Below are positions 56,236 to 64,000 of a stretch of 64,000 nt of DNA, piece after piece; positions within the stretch are counted from its first letter, which is position 1, and each line of letters begins with the position of its first letter. The notes below the pieces were generated by a model. That model saw nothing but the letters and a program-made list of their open reading frames with translations, searched no databases and was not told the origin of the DNA. Made by a program: the position numbers and the translations under genes. Source of the DNA: Simiduia aestuariiviva (GTDB taxonomy: Bacteria; Pseudomonadota; Gammaproteobacteria; Pseudomonadales; Cellvibrionaceae); NCBI RefSeq assembly GCF_014192475.1, contig NZ_JACHXZ010000001.1, positions 693,914-757,913 of the forward strand, written 5' to 3'.

Positions 56236-56886
56236 GTGTTTGGTAAGAGCCATTTTTTCGCTTACATCAGCAAAATTCGCTGGATTATCCGCTGGGGGCT
56301 TAAGCGCAATGCCATCGCGGAAAATGTCATGGAGCACAGCTGGGAGGTGGCCACCATCGCCCACGCCTTGGCGGTCATTCGCAACCGCATATACGGGGGG
56401 CAGGTGGATGCCCATTCGATCGCGACGGCGGCCATGTACCACGACTGCAGTGAGGTGATCACTGGCGATATGCCGTCGCCCATCAAGTATCACTCCAAGG
56501 CGATTCAGGCGGCCTATAAAGCTATTGAGCACGAGGCGGAGCAAGAGTTGGTGGCCCTGTTGCCGGAACCGCTGCGGGCGGATTTTTCAGCGGTGATGAT
56601 GGAGTCGCAATTGCCCGCCGAGCACCGCCAGCTCATCAAGGCAGCAGATACCTTGTCGGCCTATTTAAAATGTCAGGCAGAGCTTGCCACGGGCAACAAA
56701 GAATTTAGCAAAGCGGCAGTGGATATCGGCGAGCGTCTGGGCGCCTATGGCCTACCTGAAGTGGACTACTTTCTGCAGGTATTTGCGCCCAGCTATCAGC
56801 TCACGCTCGATGAGTTGCTCAACCACGATGGCAAGGGCGCCAAAATGTCCGATGTGGAGCAAGCCTTGATGGCTGAGCGAGCCTAG
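56236..56886 (+). CDS. yfbR: 5'-deoxynucleotidase YfbR, HD domain
   Basis: A 216-residue metal-dependent HD phosphohydrolase that removes phosphate from deoxyribonucleoside 5'-monophosphates in the cytosol. The family start KSHFFAYISKIRWI follows a GTG codon. The HD metal ligands are in ENVMEHSWEVATIAHAL (first His), MYHDCSEVITGDMPSP (His-Asp) and IKAADTLSAYLKC (last Asp). GGAGG lies 8 bases before the GTG at 56236, which settles the start over an upstream ATG at 56209. The C-terminus is slightly longer than in E. coli. It stands alone. Confidence 0.93.
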   Translation: MFGKSHFFAYISKIRWIIRWGLKRNAIAENVMEHSWEVATIAHALAVIRNRIYGGQVDAHSIATAAMYHDCSEVITGDMPSPIKYHSKAIQAAYKAIEHEAEQELVALLPEPLRADFSAVMMESQLPAEHRQLIKAADTLSAYLKCQAELATGNKEFSKAAVDIGERLGAYGLPEVDYFLQVFAPSYQLTLDELLNHDGKGAKMSDVEQALMAERA

Positions 56887-56902
56887 GCCCACTCGATCAC
56901 TG

Positions 56903-57337
56903 TTACTCCGGAATTTTTGTGGCCTGCCAGGCCACGGCCTGCCAGCGGCCTTCGCGTTTTAGAAAGGTGCCCGTGTTGAAATATTGCTGAACGCGGACCT
57001 GTTCGCCCTCGGTCATTTCTCCCATTAATCGAAAGGCGATGATGGCCGTGGTGCCATACAGCTTAATTTCTATATCTTCAGCCCAATAGCGGCTTTTGGT
57101 CTGCTGTTCTGTCGCTGGGGTATCTTGCATGCCCGCCAGTATCTTGGCCTTGCCAAAGCGCTGGCCGCTGGAGCTGGTATACACCAGATCATCCGCCCAG
57201 AAGCGTTGGTGTTGTTCGATGTCGTCGCTGGCGCCCTGCAAAAATGTATGGAGCATTTGGGTGAGGTCTGCGCGATCGTCTGCATGGGCAGGTAGGGCGA
57301 GCATGCATAGGAGTAAACAGCTAGTCAGTATTTTCAT
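56903..57337 (-). CDS. Secreted NTF2-like (SnoaL/DUF4440-type) protein
   Basis: A 144-residue exported protein. The signal peptide LTSCLLLCMLALPAHA ends at a clear AHA cleavage site. The mature part is one NTF2-like cone fold: DLTQMLHTFLQGASDDIEQH, FWADDLVYTSSSGQRFGKAKILAGM (landmarks only), and strands IIAFRLMG, VQQYFNTGTFLKREGRWQAVAWQATKI. Such proteins bind small molecules or act as steroid-isomerase-like enzymes, but no catalytic residue set is recognisable. It is convergent with yfbR. Function unknown. Confidence 0.75.
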   Translation of the reverse strand: MKILTSCLLLCMLALPAHADDRADLTQMLHTFLQGASDDIEQHQRFWADDLVYTSSSGQRFGKAKILAGMQDTPATEQQTKSRYWAEDIEIKLYGTTAIIAFRLMGEMTEGEQVRVQQYFNTGTFLKREGRWQAVAWQATKIPE

Positions 57338-57816
57338 GGCAGTAGGCTTTATAAGATTGATGAAATTTGAGGTAGAGGTAGAGGTAGTGGCTCCGTCGAT
57401 ACGCTACCACGATGCAGTGGGGCGTTCGACGGCTGCCGTTATAGGCATTAGGTTTGGCTTCAAACGCTTGTTTGACTGATTTTCGTATTTATGTATATAA
57501 ATCAATAGCTTAACGAGTCTTAGTTAATGTGGAACACGAACATCAATTAATGATTAAGTATTAATTTGCGCCCGCCTGTCGCATAAATCATCCTTTCATC
57601 TCCCATCCTATTGCCTGAATAAGCAGGCGCTGTCCTCTTGAGTGGTACCTTAGTGCGGGGTTTTAATACAGCCTGCCTAAAACGGCTACTGGCGGCTAAG
57701 CGGTGCAATCGACTCTGTCGCCAGCAGGGGGGCGTATCTATATCCATATATTGATGCGCTACCCCGACATGGAGCTAGACAATAATGATAAGCGTTGAAA
57801 ATCTTGGAGTTCAATC
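57338..57816. other. Gene-free region before the M6 protease
   Basis: About 480 bases without a credible gene on either strand. It is AT-rich around 57480-57570 and carries a short (GAGGTA)3 repeat at about 57370-57388. TTGGAG before the protease ATG is the ribosome-binding site. A regulatory leader is possible, but no structure was recognised. Confidence 0.35.
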
Positions 57817-60105
57817 ATGCTGAAACCCCTTCACGCCCTGTCACTGGGTGCGCTGTTACTTTCGACAGCCTCAGTGGCCGCGCCAACCCCCACTCATGCT
57901 TCAGGCCCCTTCGATTTGGCCATTGCCAACGAAGACCGTCTGTTGGATATGCTGCGCGCATCCGGCAAAATTCCTGCCACTGCCTCTATGGCGGAAGCGG
58001 AAGCCGCCGTTAAATCCTATTTGCGCGAGCGCCAGGAAGCTGAGCGCGCCAAGCATAAGTGGGAAGCCTCGCCCTTTGCCAAAAACAAGTCTGCGAAACT
58101 CAAGCAGTCCATGATGAATGGCAAGGGTAACAAGTTGGGTCAGGCCAAGAAAAATGCACCTGCCAACATGACTCCAGAAGCCTATGATGGCGAAAAGCGC
58201 ACTGCCAAAGTGCTCGCCATTTTGATGGACTTCCAAGACTTTAAACACAACGACAATCAGCCCGCTGACACGGCCATGTACTACGCCGACTACGCCGCAT
58301 CTCACTATGCGGACCTGCTGTTTGGCGAAACCTACGCTGGCCCCAACGGTGAATCCTTGATCACCATGCGCAGCCACTATGAGCAGCAGTCAGGTGGCAG
58401 CTACAGTGTCGAAGGTAGCGTAGCTGGCTGGTACACCGCCTCACAAAACGCGGCCTACTACGGCAACAACGCCAATGGCAACGCGCGTGCGTTGATCAAA
58501 GAAGCCTTGATGGCGGCCTCTGCGGACCCAAGCATTAACTTGGCCGATTTTGACCAGGAAGATCGCTACGATCTGGACGGCGACGGCAACTTTTGGGAGC
58601 CAGACGGCCTTGTGGATCACATTATGGTGTTCCACGCCTCTGTTGGTGAAGAAGCCGGTGGCGGCCAGTTAGGCGAAGATGCCATTTGGTCTCACCGCTG
58701 GAACTTGGGTGGTGTGTTCCCAACCGGAACGCCCTCCAATGCGCCTTACTGGGGTGGCATGATGTCCGCCTATGACTACACCATTCAGCCTGCGGATGCC
58801 GCAGCCGGTGTAGCAACCCATGAATACGGCCACGATCTGGGCCTGCCTGATGAGTATGACACTCAGTACACCGGCGCCGGTGAGCCCGTGTCCTACTGGT
58901 CCATCATGTCTAGCGGTAGCTGGGCGGGCACCATTCCTGGCACTGAGCCAACTGGCTTCAGCGCGTGGAGTAAAGAGTTCCTGCAAAACAGCTTAGGCGG
59001 CAACTGGTTGCACGGTGCCACAGTGCACAGCGATGACATTCCCGCCGGTGGTTACGAAGCGCTGTTAGATCAAGCGGCCAGCAAAGGTACCAACAACGAT
59101 GCGATTCGCATTGATTTGCCCCTGAAAGAAGTGGTTATCGCTCAGCCCACCAGTGGTGAGTTTGCCTACTACAGTGGCTCTGGCAACAATTTAGAAAATG
59201 CCATGTACGCACCCGTAAATTTGACCGGCGCGAGCGAGGCTAAGCTGACCTTTAAGGCGTGGTTAGACATTGAGCAAGACTGGGATTACGGCTATGTCAT
59301 GGTGTTCGATCAGAACTTTGATCAGCACTTGATTAGCGGCAATATCAGCTCAAATACCAACCCCTATGGTCAAAACTTTGGTGGTGGCTTCACCGGCAAC
59401 TCGAACGGCTGGGTGGACGCGGAGTTTGACCTGAGTGCTTTTGCAGGCCAGCAAATTTACGTGATGTTCTACTACTGGACTGACGGCTATGTCGCAAACC
59501 CCGGCTTTTACGCTGACGACATTGTTATCACCGCCGATGGCAACAACGTATTGGCTGACAACGCCGACAGCAACAATCAGTTTGCGCTGGACGGTTTTAG
59601 CGTTAACAACGGCAAGTCCTATAACGAGCACTACTACCTTGTAGAGTGGCGCACCCATCAAGGCGTTGACCAAGGTTTGGCGCATGTTATGCGTGGCGGC
59701 CAGCCAATGCCTTTCAACGAAGGTATGTTGGTGTGGTATGTGGATAACGGCTTCACAGACAACTGGACCGGTGTTCACCCAGGTGACGGTTTCCTAGGTG
59801 TTGTGGATGCCGATCAACACACCGTAACGTGGAACGATGGCGAAGCGGCCAGCACCCGTTACCAAATCCACGATGCGGCCTTTAGCCTTGAGAAAACGCC
59901 GAAGTTGTTCCTGGACTTCAGCTACGCAGGCTTTACGCTGAAAGACAACTTCACCAAGCGCAACCCTCTGTTTGACGACGGCAACAGCTACATGAGTGCC
60001 GATATGCCAGACGCGGGTCGTAAGGTGGTACCTTATGGTTTGAAACTGCGTGTTGTTGGCCAGAGTGCTGACAAGTCAGTGGGCAAGATATTGATTTACA
60101 AATAA
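57817..60105 (+). CDS. Secreted M6 family metalloprotease (immune inhibitor A-like)
   Basis: A 762-residue extracellular zinc protease. The signal peptide LHALSLGALLLSTASVAA is followed by a propeptide with a Lys-rich segment (about 60-125). The catalytic domain has the zinc motif H335-EYGH339 followed by DLGLPDEYD, the family-typical aspartate ligand, and a Met-turn-like YWSIMSSGSW. A domain at about 455-600 resembles a MAM/jellyroll-type insert (NLENAMYAPVNLTGASEAKL, then GFYADDIVITADG), as in InhA. Such proteases degrade host or environmental proteins. TTGGAG precedes the ATG, and a strong terminator follows the stop. The length is typical. Confidence 0.9.
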   Translation: MLKPLHALSLGALLLSTASVAAPTPTHASGPFDLAIANEDRLLDMLRASGKIPATASMAEAEAAVKSYLRERQEAERAKHKWEASPFAKNKSAKLKQSMMNGKGNKLGQAKKNAPANMTPEAYDGEKRTAKVLAILMDFQDFKHNDNQPADTAMYYADYAASHYADLLFGETYAGPNGESLITMRSHYEQQSGGSYSVEGSVAGWYTASQNAAYYGNNANGNARALIKEALMAASADPSINLADFDQEDRYDLDGDGNFWEPDGLVDHIMVFHASVGEEAGGGQLGEDAIWSHRWNLGGVFPTGTPSNAPYWGGMMSAYDYTIQPADAAAGVATHEYGHDLGLPDEYDTQYTGAGEPVSYWSIMSSGSWAGTIPGTEPTGFSAWSKEFLQNSLGGNWLHGATVHSDDIPAGGYEALLDQAASKGTNNDAIRIDLPLKEVVIAQPTSGEFAYYSGSGNNLENAMYAPVNLTGASEAKLTFKAWLDIEQDWDYGYVMVFDQNFDQHLISGNISSNTNPYGQNFGGGFTGNSNGWVDAEFDLSAFAGQQIYVMFYYWTDGYVANPGFYADDIVITADGNNVLADNADSNNQFALDGFSVNNGKSYNEHYYLVEWRTHQGVDQGLAHVMRGGQPMPFNEGMLVWYVDNGFTDNWTGVHPGDGFLGVVDADQHTVTWNDGEAASTRYQIHDAAFSLEKTPKLFLDFSYAGFTLKDNFTKRNPLFDDGNSYMSADMPDAGRKVVPYGLKLRVVGQSADKSVGKILIYK

Positions 60106-60118
60106 GCTAGCCCCGCTT

Positions 60119-60151
60119 TGAAAAACGCCCGCTTCTGCGGGCGTTTTTTTT
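60119..60151 (+). terminator. Rho-independent terminator after the M6 protease
   Basis: AAAAACGCCCGC and GCGGGCGTTTTTTTT pair around a TTCT loop, with a long T run. It lies 15 bases after the stop. Confidence 0.92.
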
Positions 60152-60228
60152 GGCGGTAATTTTTTATGGAAAGCGCGGCGGGGTGCTGCTAATGTCGAGC
60201 TTTCACTATTCGTATACAGAGGTTGTTT

Positions 60229-60465
60229 ATGGCGTTTTCCGCAGAGCTGCAAGACGAAGTTAACCTGCTGTTGCAATTTGATCTCAGTAGTACCTTGGCT
60301 GGCCTCAAGGTTCACAGCAAGGCCTCACCGACAGCAATTGCCGCGGCACAACGATTGTTTCAAAAGGGGTTGGTCGATCATGTGGATGGCGGATACCTCA
60401 CCGCCTTGGGGCGTGAAGCCGCAGAACATGTGCAAGCGGCTCAGCGCATTCTACAAGCGGATTGA
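60229..60465 (+). CDS. TIGR02647-type small DNA-binding-like protein
   Basis: A 78-residue helical protein matching the TIGR02647 family of gammaproteobacterial small proteins. Landmarks are the start MAFSAELQDEVNLLLQFDL, the central HSKASPTAIAAAQRLFQKGL and the end YLTALGREAAEHVQAAQRIL. The layout is winged-helix-like, so DNA binding is plausible but unproven. The ATG at 60229 has AGAGG upstream. Its stop overlaps a possible TTG start of a 38-residue membrane peptide, suggesting coupled translation. Confidence 0.75.
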   Translation: MAFSAELQDEVNLLLQFDLSSTLAGLKVHSKASPTAIAAAQRLFQKGLVDHVDGGYLTALGREAAEHVQAAQRILQAD

Positions 60466-60578
60466 CGCGTAAACGCTTAGCATTGTGGACCTGCGCGGTA
60501 TTGATGTGCATCTTGTGGTGGCCTGCTGGATTTATAGGTAGGCGCGCACTACACAAAGACCCAGTTGCGGCGCGCTAG
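60462..60578 (+). CDS. Possible small single-pass membrane protein, 38 residues
   Basis: A short frame begins at TTG 60462, overlapping the TIGR02647 stop as TTGA, and ends at TAG 60578. The product has a basic N-terminus (TRKR), one hydrophobic helix LALWTCAVLMCILWWPAGFIG and a charged tail (RRALHKDP). This is a coherent small membrane protein design. It lies upstream of a terminator at 60610, so the transcript would cover it. The non-ATG start and short length keep confidence low. Confidence 0.4.
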   Translation: MTRKRLALWTCAVLMCILWWPAGFIGRRALHKDPVAAR

Positions 60579-60609
60579 TAGGTGCCCATGTTAGGTGTTT
60601 TTTATAGCT

Positions 60610-60634
60610 AAGCCCGCTGACAGCGGGCTTTTTT
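60610..60634 (+). terminator. Rho-independent terminator
   Basis: AAGCCCGCT and AGCGGGCTT pair around GAC, followed by T. It ends the TIGR02647 transcript before the next gene. Confidence 0.85.
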
Positions 60635-60725
60635 ATGTGACATTGATTTAGCGACACCCTTCTCCTGACGTGGCCCCTGTGCTTTAGTAAAGGGCGCATT
60701 GAGCACCACCTTTTCAGGAGGATGT

Positions 60726-61202
60726 ATGTCAGAACAATCGCCCTCAGAACAACCGCCCCATGAAAGTCCGCAGCGCGATCGTATAAAGCGATTAGTATCC
60801 GAAGTTAAATCGGAGTTAAATCACGCTGGCGCCAAGCTCGGAGATTTGGATGAGCAGATGCACGAGGTCGCTGAGCGTTTATCTCGGGCGAGCGAAGTGG
60901 CTCGCTTGCAGGCACACTTGGCCGCCATGGATTCAAAGGCAGCGTTAATTTCAGGGCGCCAAAAGGCGAGGACTTTGGCGCAGCGCGCACTGCGTAATTC
61001 ACACACTCAATGGGATCACCTCGTGCTACAGGCACATCTTGCAAAAATGGATTTGGGCAGTTTTGTGGAAGGTCCGGGTGCGGAATTGGTGCGCGGTGTA
61101 AAAACTGCGGGCCGACGCGCAGAGCACGAATTGCATTTGGCTATGCGCGAGATGAGCAAGCACATGGATGACATAGCCCAACACATGCGCCGCGAAGTGT
61201 AA
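60726..61202 (+). CDS. Coiled-coil protein, function unknown
   Basis: A 158-residue soluble, almost wholly helical protein of a family I cannot name. Two similar blocks occur, VARLQAHLAAMDSKAAL near residue 67 and LVLQAHLAKMDLGSFVE near residue 103, each reading L-Q-A-H-L-A-x-M-D, so an internal duplication is likely. The C-terminus is amphipathic (HELHLAMREMSKHMDDIAQHM). CAGGAGG precedes the ATG at 60726, which is preferred over the upstream start. The alternating charge pattern suggests self-association. Adjacent to an alpha/beta hydrolase gene on the same strand. Confidence 0.65.
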   Translation: MSEQSPSEQPPHESPQRDRIKRLVSEVKSELNHAGAKLGDLDEQMHEVAERLSRASEVARLQAHLAAMDSKAALISGRQKARTLAQRALRNSHTQWDHLVLQAHLAKMDLGSFVEGPGAELVRGVKTAGRRAEHELHLAMREMSKHMDDIAQHMRREV

Positions 61203-61245
61203 GCAAGCTTTTCAATTCTGTCGCGCCTGTGTCAGTATCCGCATT

Positions 61246-61974
61246 TTGGCAGTGGTTGCAGGAACACGTTTGGTAGACGCGCCGACAATTTACTTTATCC
61301 CAGGCACACAATGCGACGAACAGTTGTGGCAATGGTTGTGGCCGCAATTCCCGGACCTTAACTGCAGGCATTTGGCGATCCCTGTGGGTGCCAGTGTGGC
61401 CGATGTGGTTGATGGCTTGGTGGCGCAATTGCCCGCAAATCCGGTTGCGGTATTTGGATTTTCCTTGGGCGGTTATTTAGCCGCCGCCTTGGCGCTGGCC
61501 GCCCCAGACCGAATCGAGCGACTATTTGTCTGCGCCAACAGTGCCTGTGCACTGCCCACCCAAGAAATATTGCAGCGACAACAGCTCATTCACGCTATCG
61601 ATCGGTTTGGCTATCGCGGATTGCATGACAATAAAATTGCACAGATGGTGGCTCCCGAGAATTTATCCAGCTCGGCAATTGCCGATTGTATGAAAGCGAT
61701 GGATCAACGTCTGGGGGTGGACAATTTAATTCAGCAGCTGCGCGTCACCAGTGAACGGCTTGACCTACAAGCAGCGTTGGCTTCGCTTGAGATCCCAATC
61801 ACCTACTGCTACGGCGAACAGGATAAATTGGTGTCTGAATCTTGGGTGGCGGCATTGGTAAAACGCAATCAATGGGTGCGCCAGTGCGTCATTCCCGGTA
61901 GTGGACACATGCTGCCCCTGGAACAGCCGGAAAAATTAGCGCGGGCGATTAAATCGTGGCTGGCGCCGCAGTAA
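61246..61974 (+). CDS. Alpha/beta-fold hydrolase
   Basis: A 242-residue cytosolic hydrolase. The fold starts TIYFIPGTQCDEQLW, an oxyanion-hole-type turn, and the nucleophile elbow is FGFSLGGYLAAAL with Ser near 75. The acid is in YCYGEQDKLVS near residue 190, and the base is His in IPGSGHMLPLEQPEKL near 222. This order is that of the BioH/MenH-like group of small esterases and thioesterases. No ATG lies near the start; the open frame begins at a TTG, so the true start is uncertain. The substrate cannot be predicted. Confidence 0.78.
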   Translation: MAVVAGTRLVDAPTIYFIPGTQCDEQLWQWLWPQFPDLNCRHLAIPVGASVADVVDGLVAQLPANPVAVFGFSLGGYLAAALALAAPDRIERLFVCANSACALPTQEILQRQQLIHAIDRFGYRGLHDNKIAQMVAPENLSSSAIADCMKAMDQRLGVDNLIQQLRVTSERLDLQAALASLEIPITYCYGEQDKLVSESWVAALVKRNQWVRQCVIPGSGHMLPLEQPEKLARAIKSWLAPQ

Positions 61975-62097
61975 ACCCGTAGTAATCACTTTTGTCATCA
62001 GCACTTTAGCAATCAGCACTTTAACCATCGCCCCAATCGATGCGTGCCAGCGCAGTGCTTCGCACTTGCCACTGTGCTGAGTGCCAGTAAATATTCG

Positions 62098-63456
62098 CTA
62101 GCGCAACTGCACATAGTAACTGCGACCATTGCGCAAAATTTGGAGCAGCAGTGTTCGGCCACCTTGGCGGGCAATGGTGGCCAAGTCGTGCAGGTTTTTC
62201 ACCCGTCGTTTATCAATTGCCACTATCACGTCTCCTGGGCGCAGACCGCTGAAGGCGGCGGGAGCGTTTCGGGCCATTGCGGTAACCCAAATGCCTTGGT
62301 TGTCCGCGGCGTTTTCCAGTTGTAACCCTGATAGCAGTGGGTGGATGTCGGAGGCGTCCGCACTGGCGATTTGCGGCGGTTGAATATCAACGTTCAGTGC
62401 GTGTTCCCTTCCCTCGCGCAGAATGGTAAGCGTGACTGTGTCACCGATGGCCTTTACTGCCAATAAACTGCGCAATTGCGCACTCGAATGGGTTGCGTCT
62501 CCATCGATAGCCACAACAATATCACCCACCCGCAGTCCCGCGGCGTGAGCGGTAGAGTTTGGGTGAACCTCAGACACTAGTGCTCCGTGTTGCCCAAGTG
62601 GCAGTTGAAAGGCGTTGCGCAAGTCGGGGCTGATATCTTGTAGCCCTAAGCCCAAATCCCCTCGGCGCACTTCGCCGTACTTGAGAATCTGGCGCATGCT
62701 CGCCAATGCCATGGCCGTGGGAATGGCAAATCCGATGCCGACATTGCCGCCTGCCGGCGCGATAATGGCCGTATTTATACCGACCAGTTCGCCGGCTAAA
62801 TTAACCAGCGCACCACCGGAGTTGCCGGGATTAATAGATGCATCCGTTTGAATAAAATTCTCGAAACCCTCTATGCCAAGGCCACTGCGCCCGAGCGCAC
62901 TGACGATGCCGGTGGTGACAGTTTGACCGAGTCCAAAGGGATTGCCTATGGCCACCACATAGTCGCCCACCTCGACTGTGAAACGCCCTAGGGTGCTGAC
63001 GGCGGTGAGTTGGTCTGCTTGAATTTGTAACACCGCGATGTCCAGTTCAGGGTCGGTGCCGCGAATTATTGCGGCAAAGGTGCGCCCGTCAATGAGCGAT
63101 ACCTGAACTTGATCTGCATCTTTGATGACGTGGTAGTTGGTAATGATAATGCCATCTTGAGCATCCACTATCACGCCAGATCCCGCACTTTGTTGCCGTT
63201 TTTTGGGTTGTTGATAATGGCGTGGCACATTGAAAAAATGGCGAAAAAAGGGGTCGTTCAGGAGTGGGTTGTGGTTGTATTGTTGGGTGGAGTAGGTGGC
63301 GATATTGACCACTGCGGGATTGACTTGCTTTAGCATCGGGGCCAGCGAGGGGAAGGGCTTACCGTCGGCATCTACCGCGGGCAGCGCACTGTATACTGCG
63401 CTCGCATGTAATGTAAAACTGCTCAGCAGTAGGATGAAGCGAGCAAATTTTTTCAT
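62098..63456 (-). CDS. degQ: Periplasmic HtrA-family serine protease (DegQ-like)
   Basis: A 452-residue exported protease and chaperone for misfolded envelope proteins. The signal peptide FARFILLLSSFTLHASA leads to a trypsin-like domain with the triad H109 (TNYHVI), D139 (ELDIAVLQ) and S213 (PGNSGGALVN). Two PDZ domains follow, about 265-350 (GALVSEVHPNSTAHAAGLRVGD cut) and 365-450 (GLRPGDVIVAIDKRRV). The length and two PDZ domains match DegP/DegQ; the short loop before the protease core fits DegQ better. It stands alone upstream of the ibpA gene on the same strand. Confidence 0.9.
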   Translation of the reverse strand: MKKFARFILLLSSFTLHASAVYSALPAVDADGKPFPSLAPMLKQVNPAVVNIATYSTQQYNHNPLLNDPFFRHFFNVPRHYQQPKKRQQSAGSGVIVDAQDGIIITNYHVIKDADQVQVSLIDGRTFAAIIRGTDPELDIAVLQIQADQLTAVSTLGRFTVEVGDYVVAIGNPFGLGQTVTTGIVSALGRSGLGIEGFENFIQTDASINPGNSGGALVNLAGELVGINTAIIAPAGGNVGIGFAIPTAMALASMRQILKYGEVRRGDLGLGLQDISPDLRNAFQLPLGQHGALVSEVHPNSTAHAAGLRVGDIVVAIDGDATHSSAQLRSLLAVKAIGDTVTLTILREGREHALNVDIQPPQIASADASDIHPLLSGLQLENAADNQGIWVTAMARNAPAAFSGLRPGDVIVAIDKRRVKNLHDLATIARQGGRTLLLQILRNGRSYYVQLR

Positions 63457-63533
63457 GAGCTTCCCTTTTAGCGCTAGACCATTGCGCTCACGTTAGCATA
63501 TTGGTGCGGGCTGGTTGTGGTGCAGCACAGTAA

Positions 63534-63562
63534 AAGGGCCGGGGCCTTGCGGCACCCGGCCG
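63534..63562 (-). terminator. Terminator after the Hsp20 gene
   Basis: On the minus strand, GGCCGGGTG and CCCCGGCC form a GC-rich stem followed by CTTTTA. It lies just past the stop of the Hsp20 gene. Confidence 0.6.
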
Positions 63563-63568
63563 CTGGCG

Positions 63569-64000
63569 TTAGGCTGCTTGATCGCGTTGTTTATCAGTTT
63601 TGTGCTCCAACACATTGCTGCGTTGGTTGATGGCAATGGTACGGGGTTTCATAGCCTCAGGGATTTCTTTGACCAAACTGATAGTCAACAAGCCGTTGCT
63701 CAAGTCTGCGCCAATTACCTGGACATAATCTGCCAAATTAAATTTTCGCTCGAAGGCGCGATTGGCTATGCCCTGATGGAGGAACTTGCGATCCTCTTCT
63801 TTCTGCTTTTTACCGCGCACAGTCAGTACGCCCTTCTCTACGGTAATATCGAGTTCGTTCTCTTCAAAGCCAGCAACCGCTAAAGTAATACCGTAGCGAT
63901 TTTCCTCTAGCTCCTCAATATTGTAGGGAGGGTAGCCCGAAGTCACAGTGTCGGCGCTCATGGCGCTATCTAATAATTGCGCCAACCGATCGAAGCCGAT
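63569..64000 (-). CDS. ibpA: Small heat shock protein IbpA-type, 5' end outside the window
   Basis: A partial gene of at least 144 codons; the reading frame stays open to the window edge and continues with IGFDRLAQLLDSA, matching the IbpA N-terminal region (IGFDRLFNLL in E. coli). The alpha-crystallin domain covers the middle: GYPPYNIEELEENRYGITLAVAGF, ITVEKGVLTVRGKK, and the tail GLLTISLVKEIPEAMKPRTIAI with a terminal I-x-I-like motif. It binds aggregating proteins under heat. In this group an upstream RNA thermometer is common, but that region lies beyond the window. Confidence 0.9.
   Translation of the reverse strand: MGFDRLAQLLDSAMSADTVTSGYPPYNIEELEENRYGITLAVAGFEENELDITVEKGVLTVRGKKQKEEDRKFLHQGIANRAFERKFNLADYVQVIGADLSNGLLTISLVKEIPEAMKPRTIAINQRSNVLEHKTDKQRDQAA

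Noticed and set aside
57338-57816. A riboswitch or leader RNA before the M6 protease
   Set aside because: No known aptamer core was recognised and there is no terminator-antiterminator pair.
1-64000. tRNA, rRNA or tmRNA genes
   Set aside because: No cloverleaf with a 3' CCA-type acceptor, no rRNA segment and no tmRNA tag frame was seen in the gaps, although a covariance search was not possible.

Overview
The window is bacterial chromosomal DNA from a Gammaproteobacterium. The housekeeping genes point there: an oxyR/ahpC/ahpF peroxide locus, thioredoxin 2, yghU, the ABC-F protein ybiT, yfbR, alaE, a multidomain malic enzyme, a family I lipase with its foldase, DegQ-type HtrA and IbpA-type Hsp20. 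Moderate GC content and many secreted hydrolases suggest a marine or polymer-degrading lineage of the Cellvibrionales/Alteromonadales kind, but I cannot name the genus from sequence alone. No rRNA, tRNA or CRISPR array was seen.

Region 1 (1-4.3 kb) is a worn accessory zone: a HigBA toxin-antitoxin pair with a palindromic operator, a frameshifted remnant of a TOTE-type primase/helicase, a hypothetical gene, a zinc-independent quinone-oxidoreductase-like gene, a dispersed GGGTGTCC repeat family and the decapitated C-terminus of a WYL regulator. Region 2 (4.3-15 kb) is a same-strand defence operon, hsdM-hsdS-(Abi_C-like gene)-hsdR-mcrB-mcrC. Most junctions overlap, and the McrB N-terminus resembles the HsdR C-terminal tail. 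Region 3 (15.3-24.2 kb) holds trxC, a DUF3754 membrane protein behind four 16-bp tandem repeats, a Tse6-like toxin with a Tsi6-like immunity gene, an orphan toxin tip with its own putative immunity gene, yghU, a lipoprotein, and a DUF6795 lipoprotein/class 3 lipase pair that looks like a type VI effector-immunity pair. No type VI structural gene is present.

Region 4 (24.3-30.3 kb) is a WYL regulator divergent from a small Cys-rich protein, a membrane protein and a 1151-residue TM0106-type nuclease-helicase, a possible uncharacterised defence or repair module. Region 5 (30.7-47.7 kb) is mostly core metabolism and redox: YbiT, a dihaem cytochrome c-rhodanese fusion, a Tat-exported PLP enzyme, glutathione transferases, a SEC-C protein, a DUF885 lipoprotein, an MFS transporter, AhpC/AhpF/OxyR and malic enzyme. 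Region 6 (48-64 kb) holds lipase plus foldase, alaE with an Asp/Glu racemase, a hybrid sensor kinase overlapping a nitrate-type binding protein gene, yfbR, a secreted M6 protease, a possible small membrane protein, a coiled-coil protein, an alpha/beta hydrolase, an HtrA protease and a 3'-terminal partial ibpA.

Functions are read from motifs and family resemblance only. Start codons were chosen by ribosome-binding-site spacing and by alignment with remembered family N-termini; no search was run.
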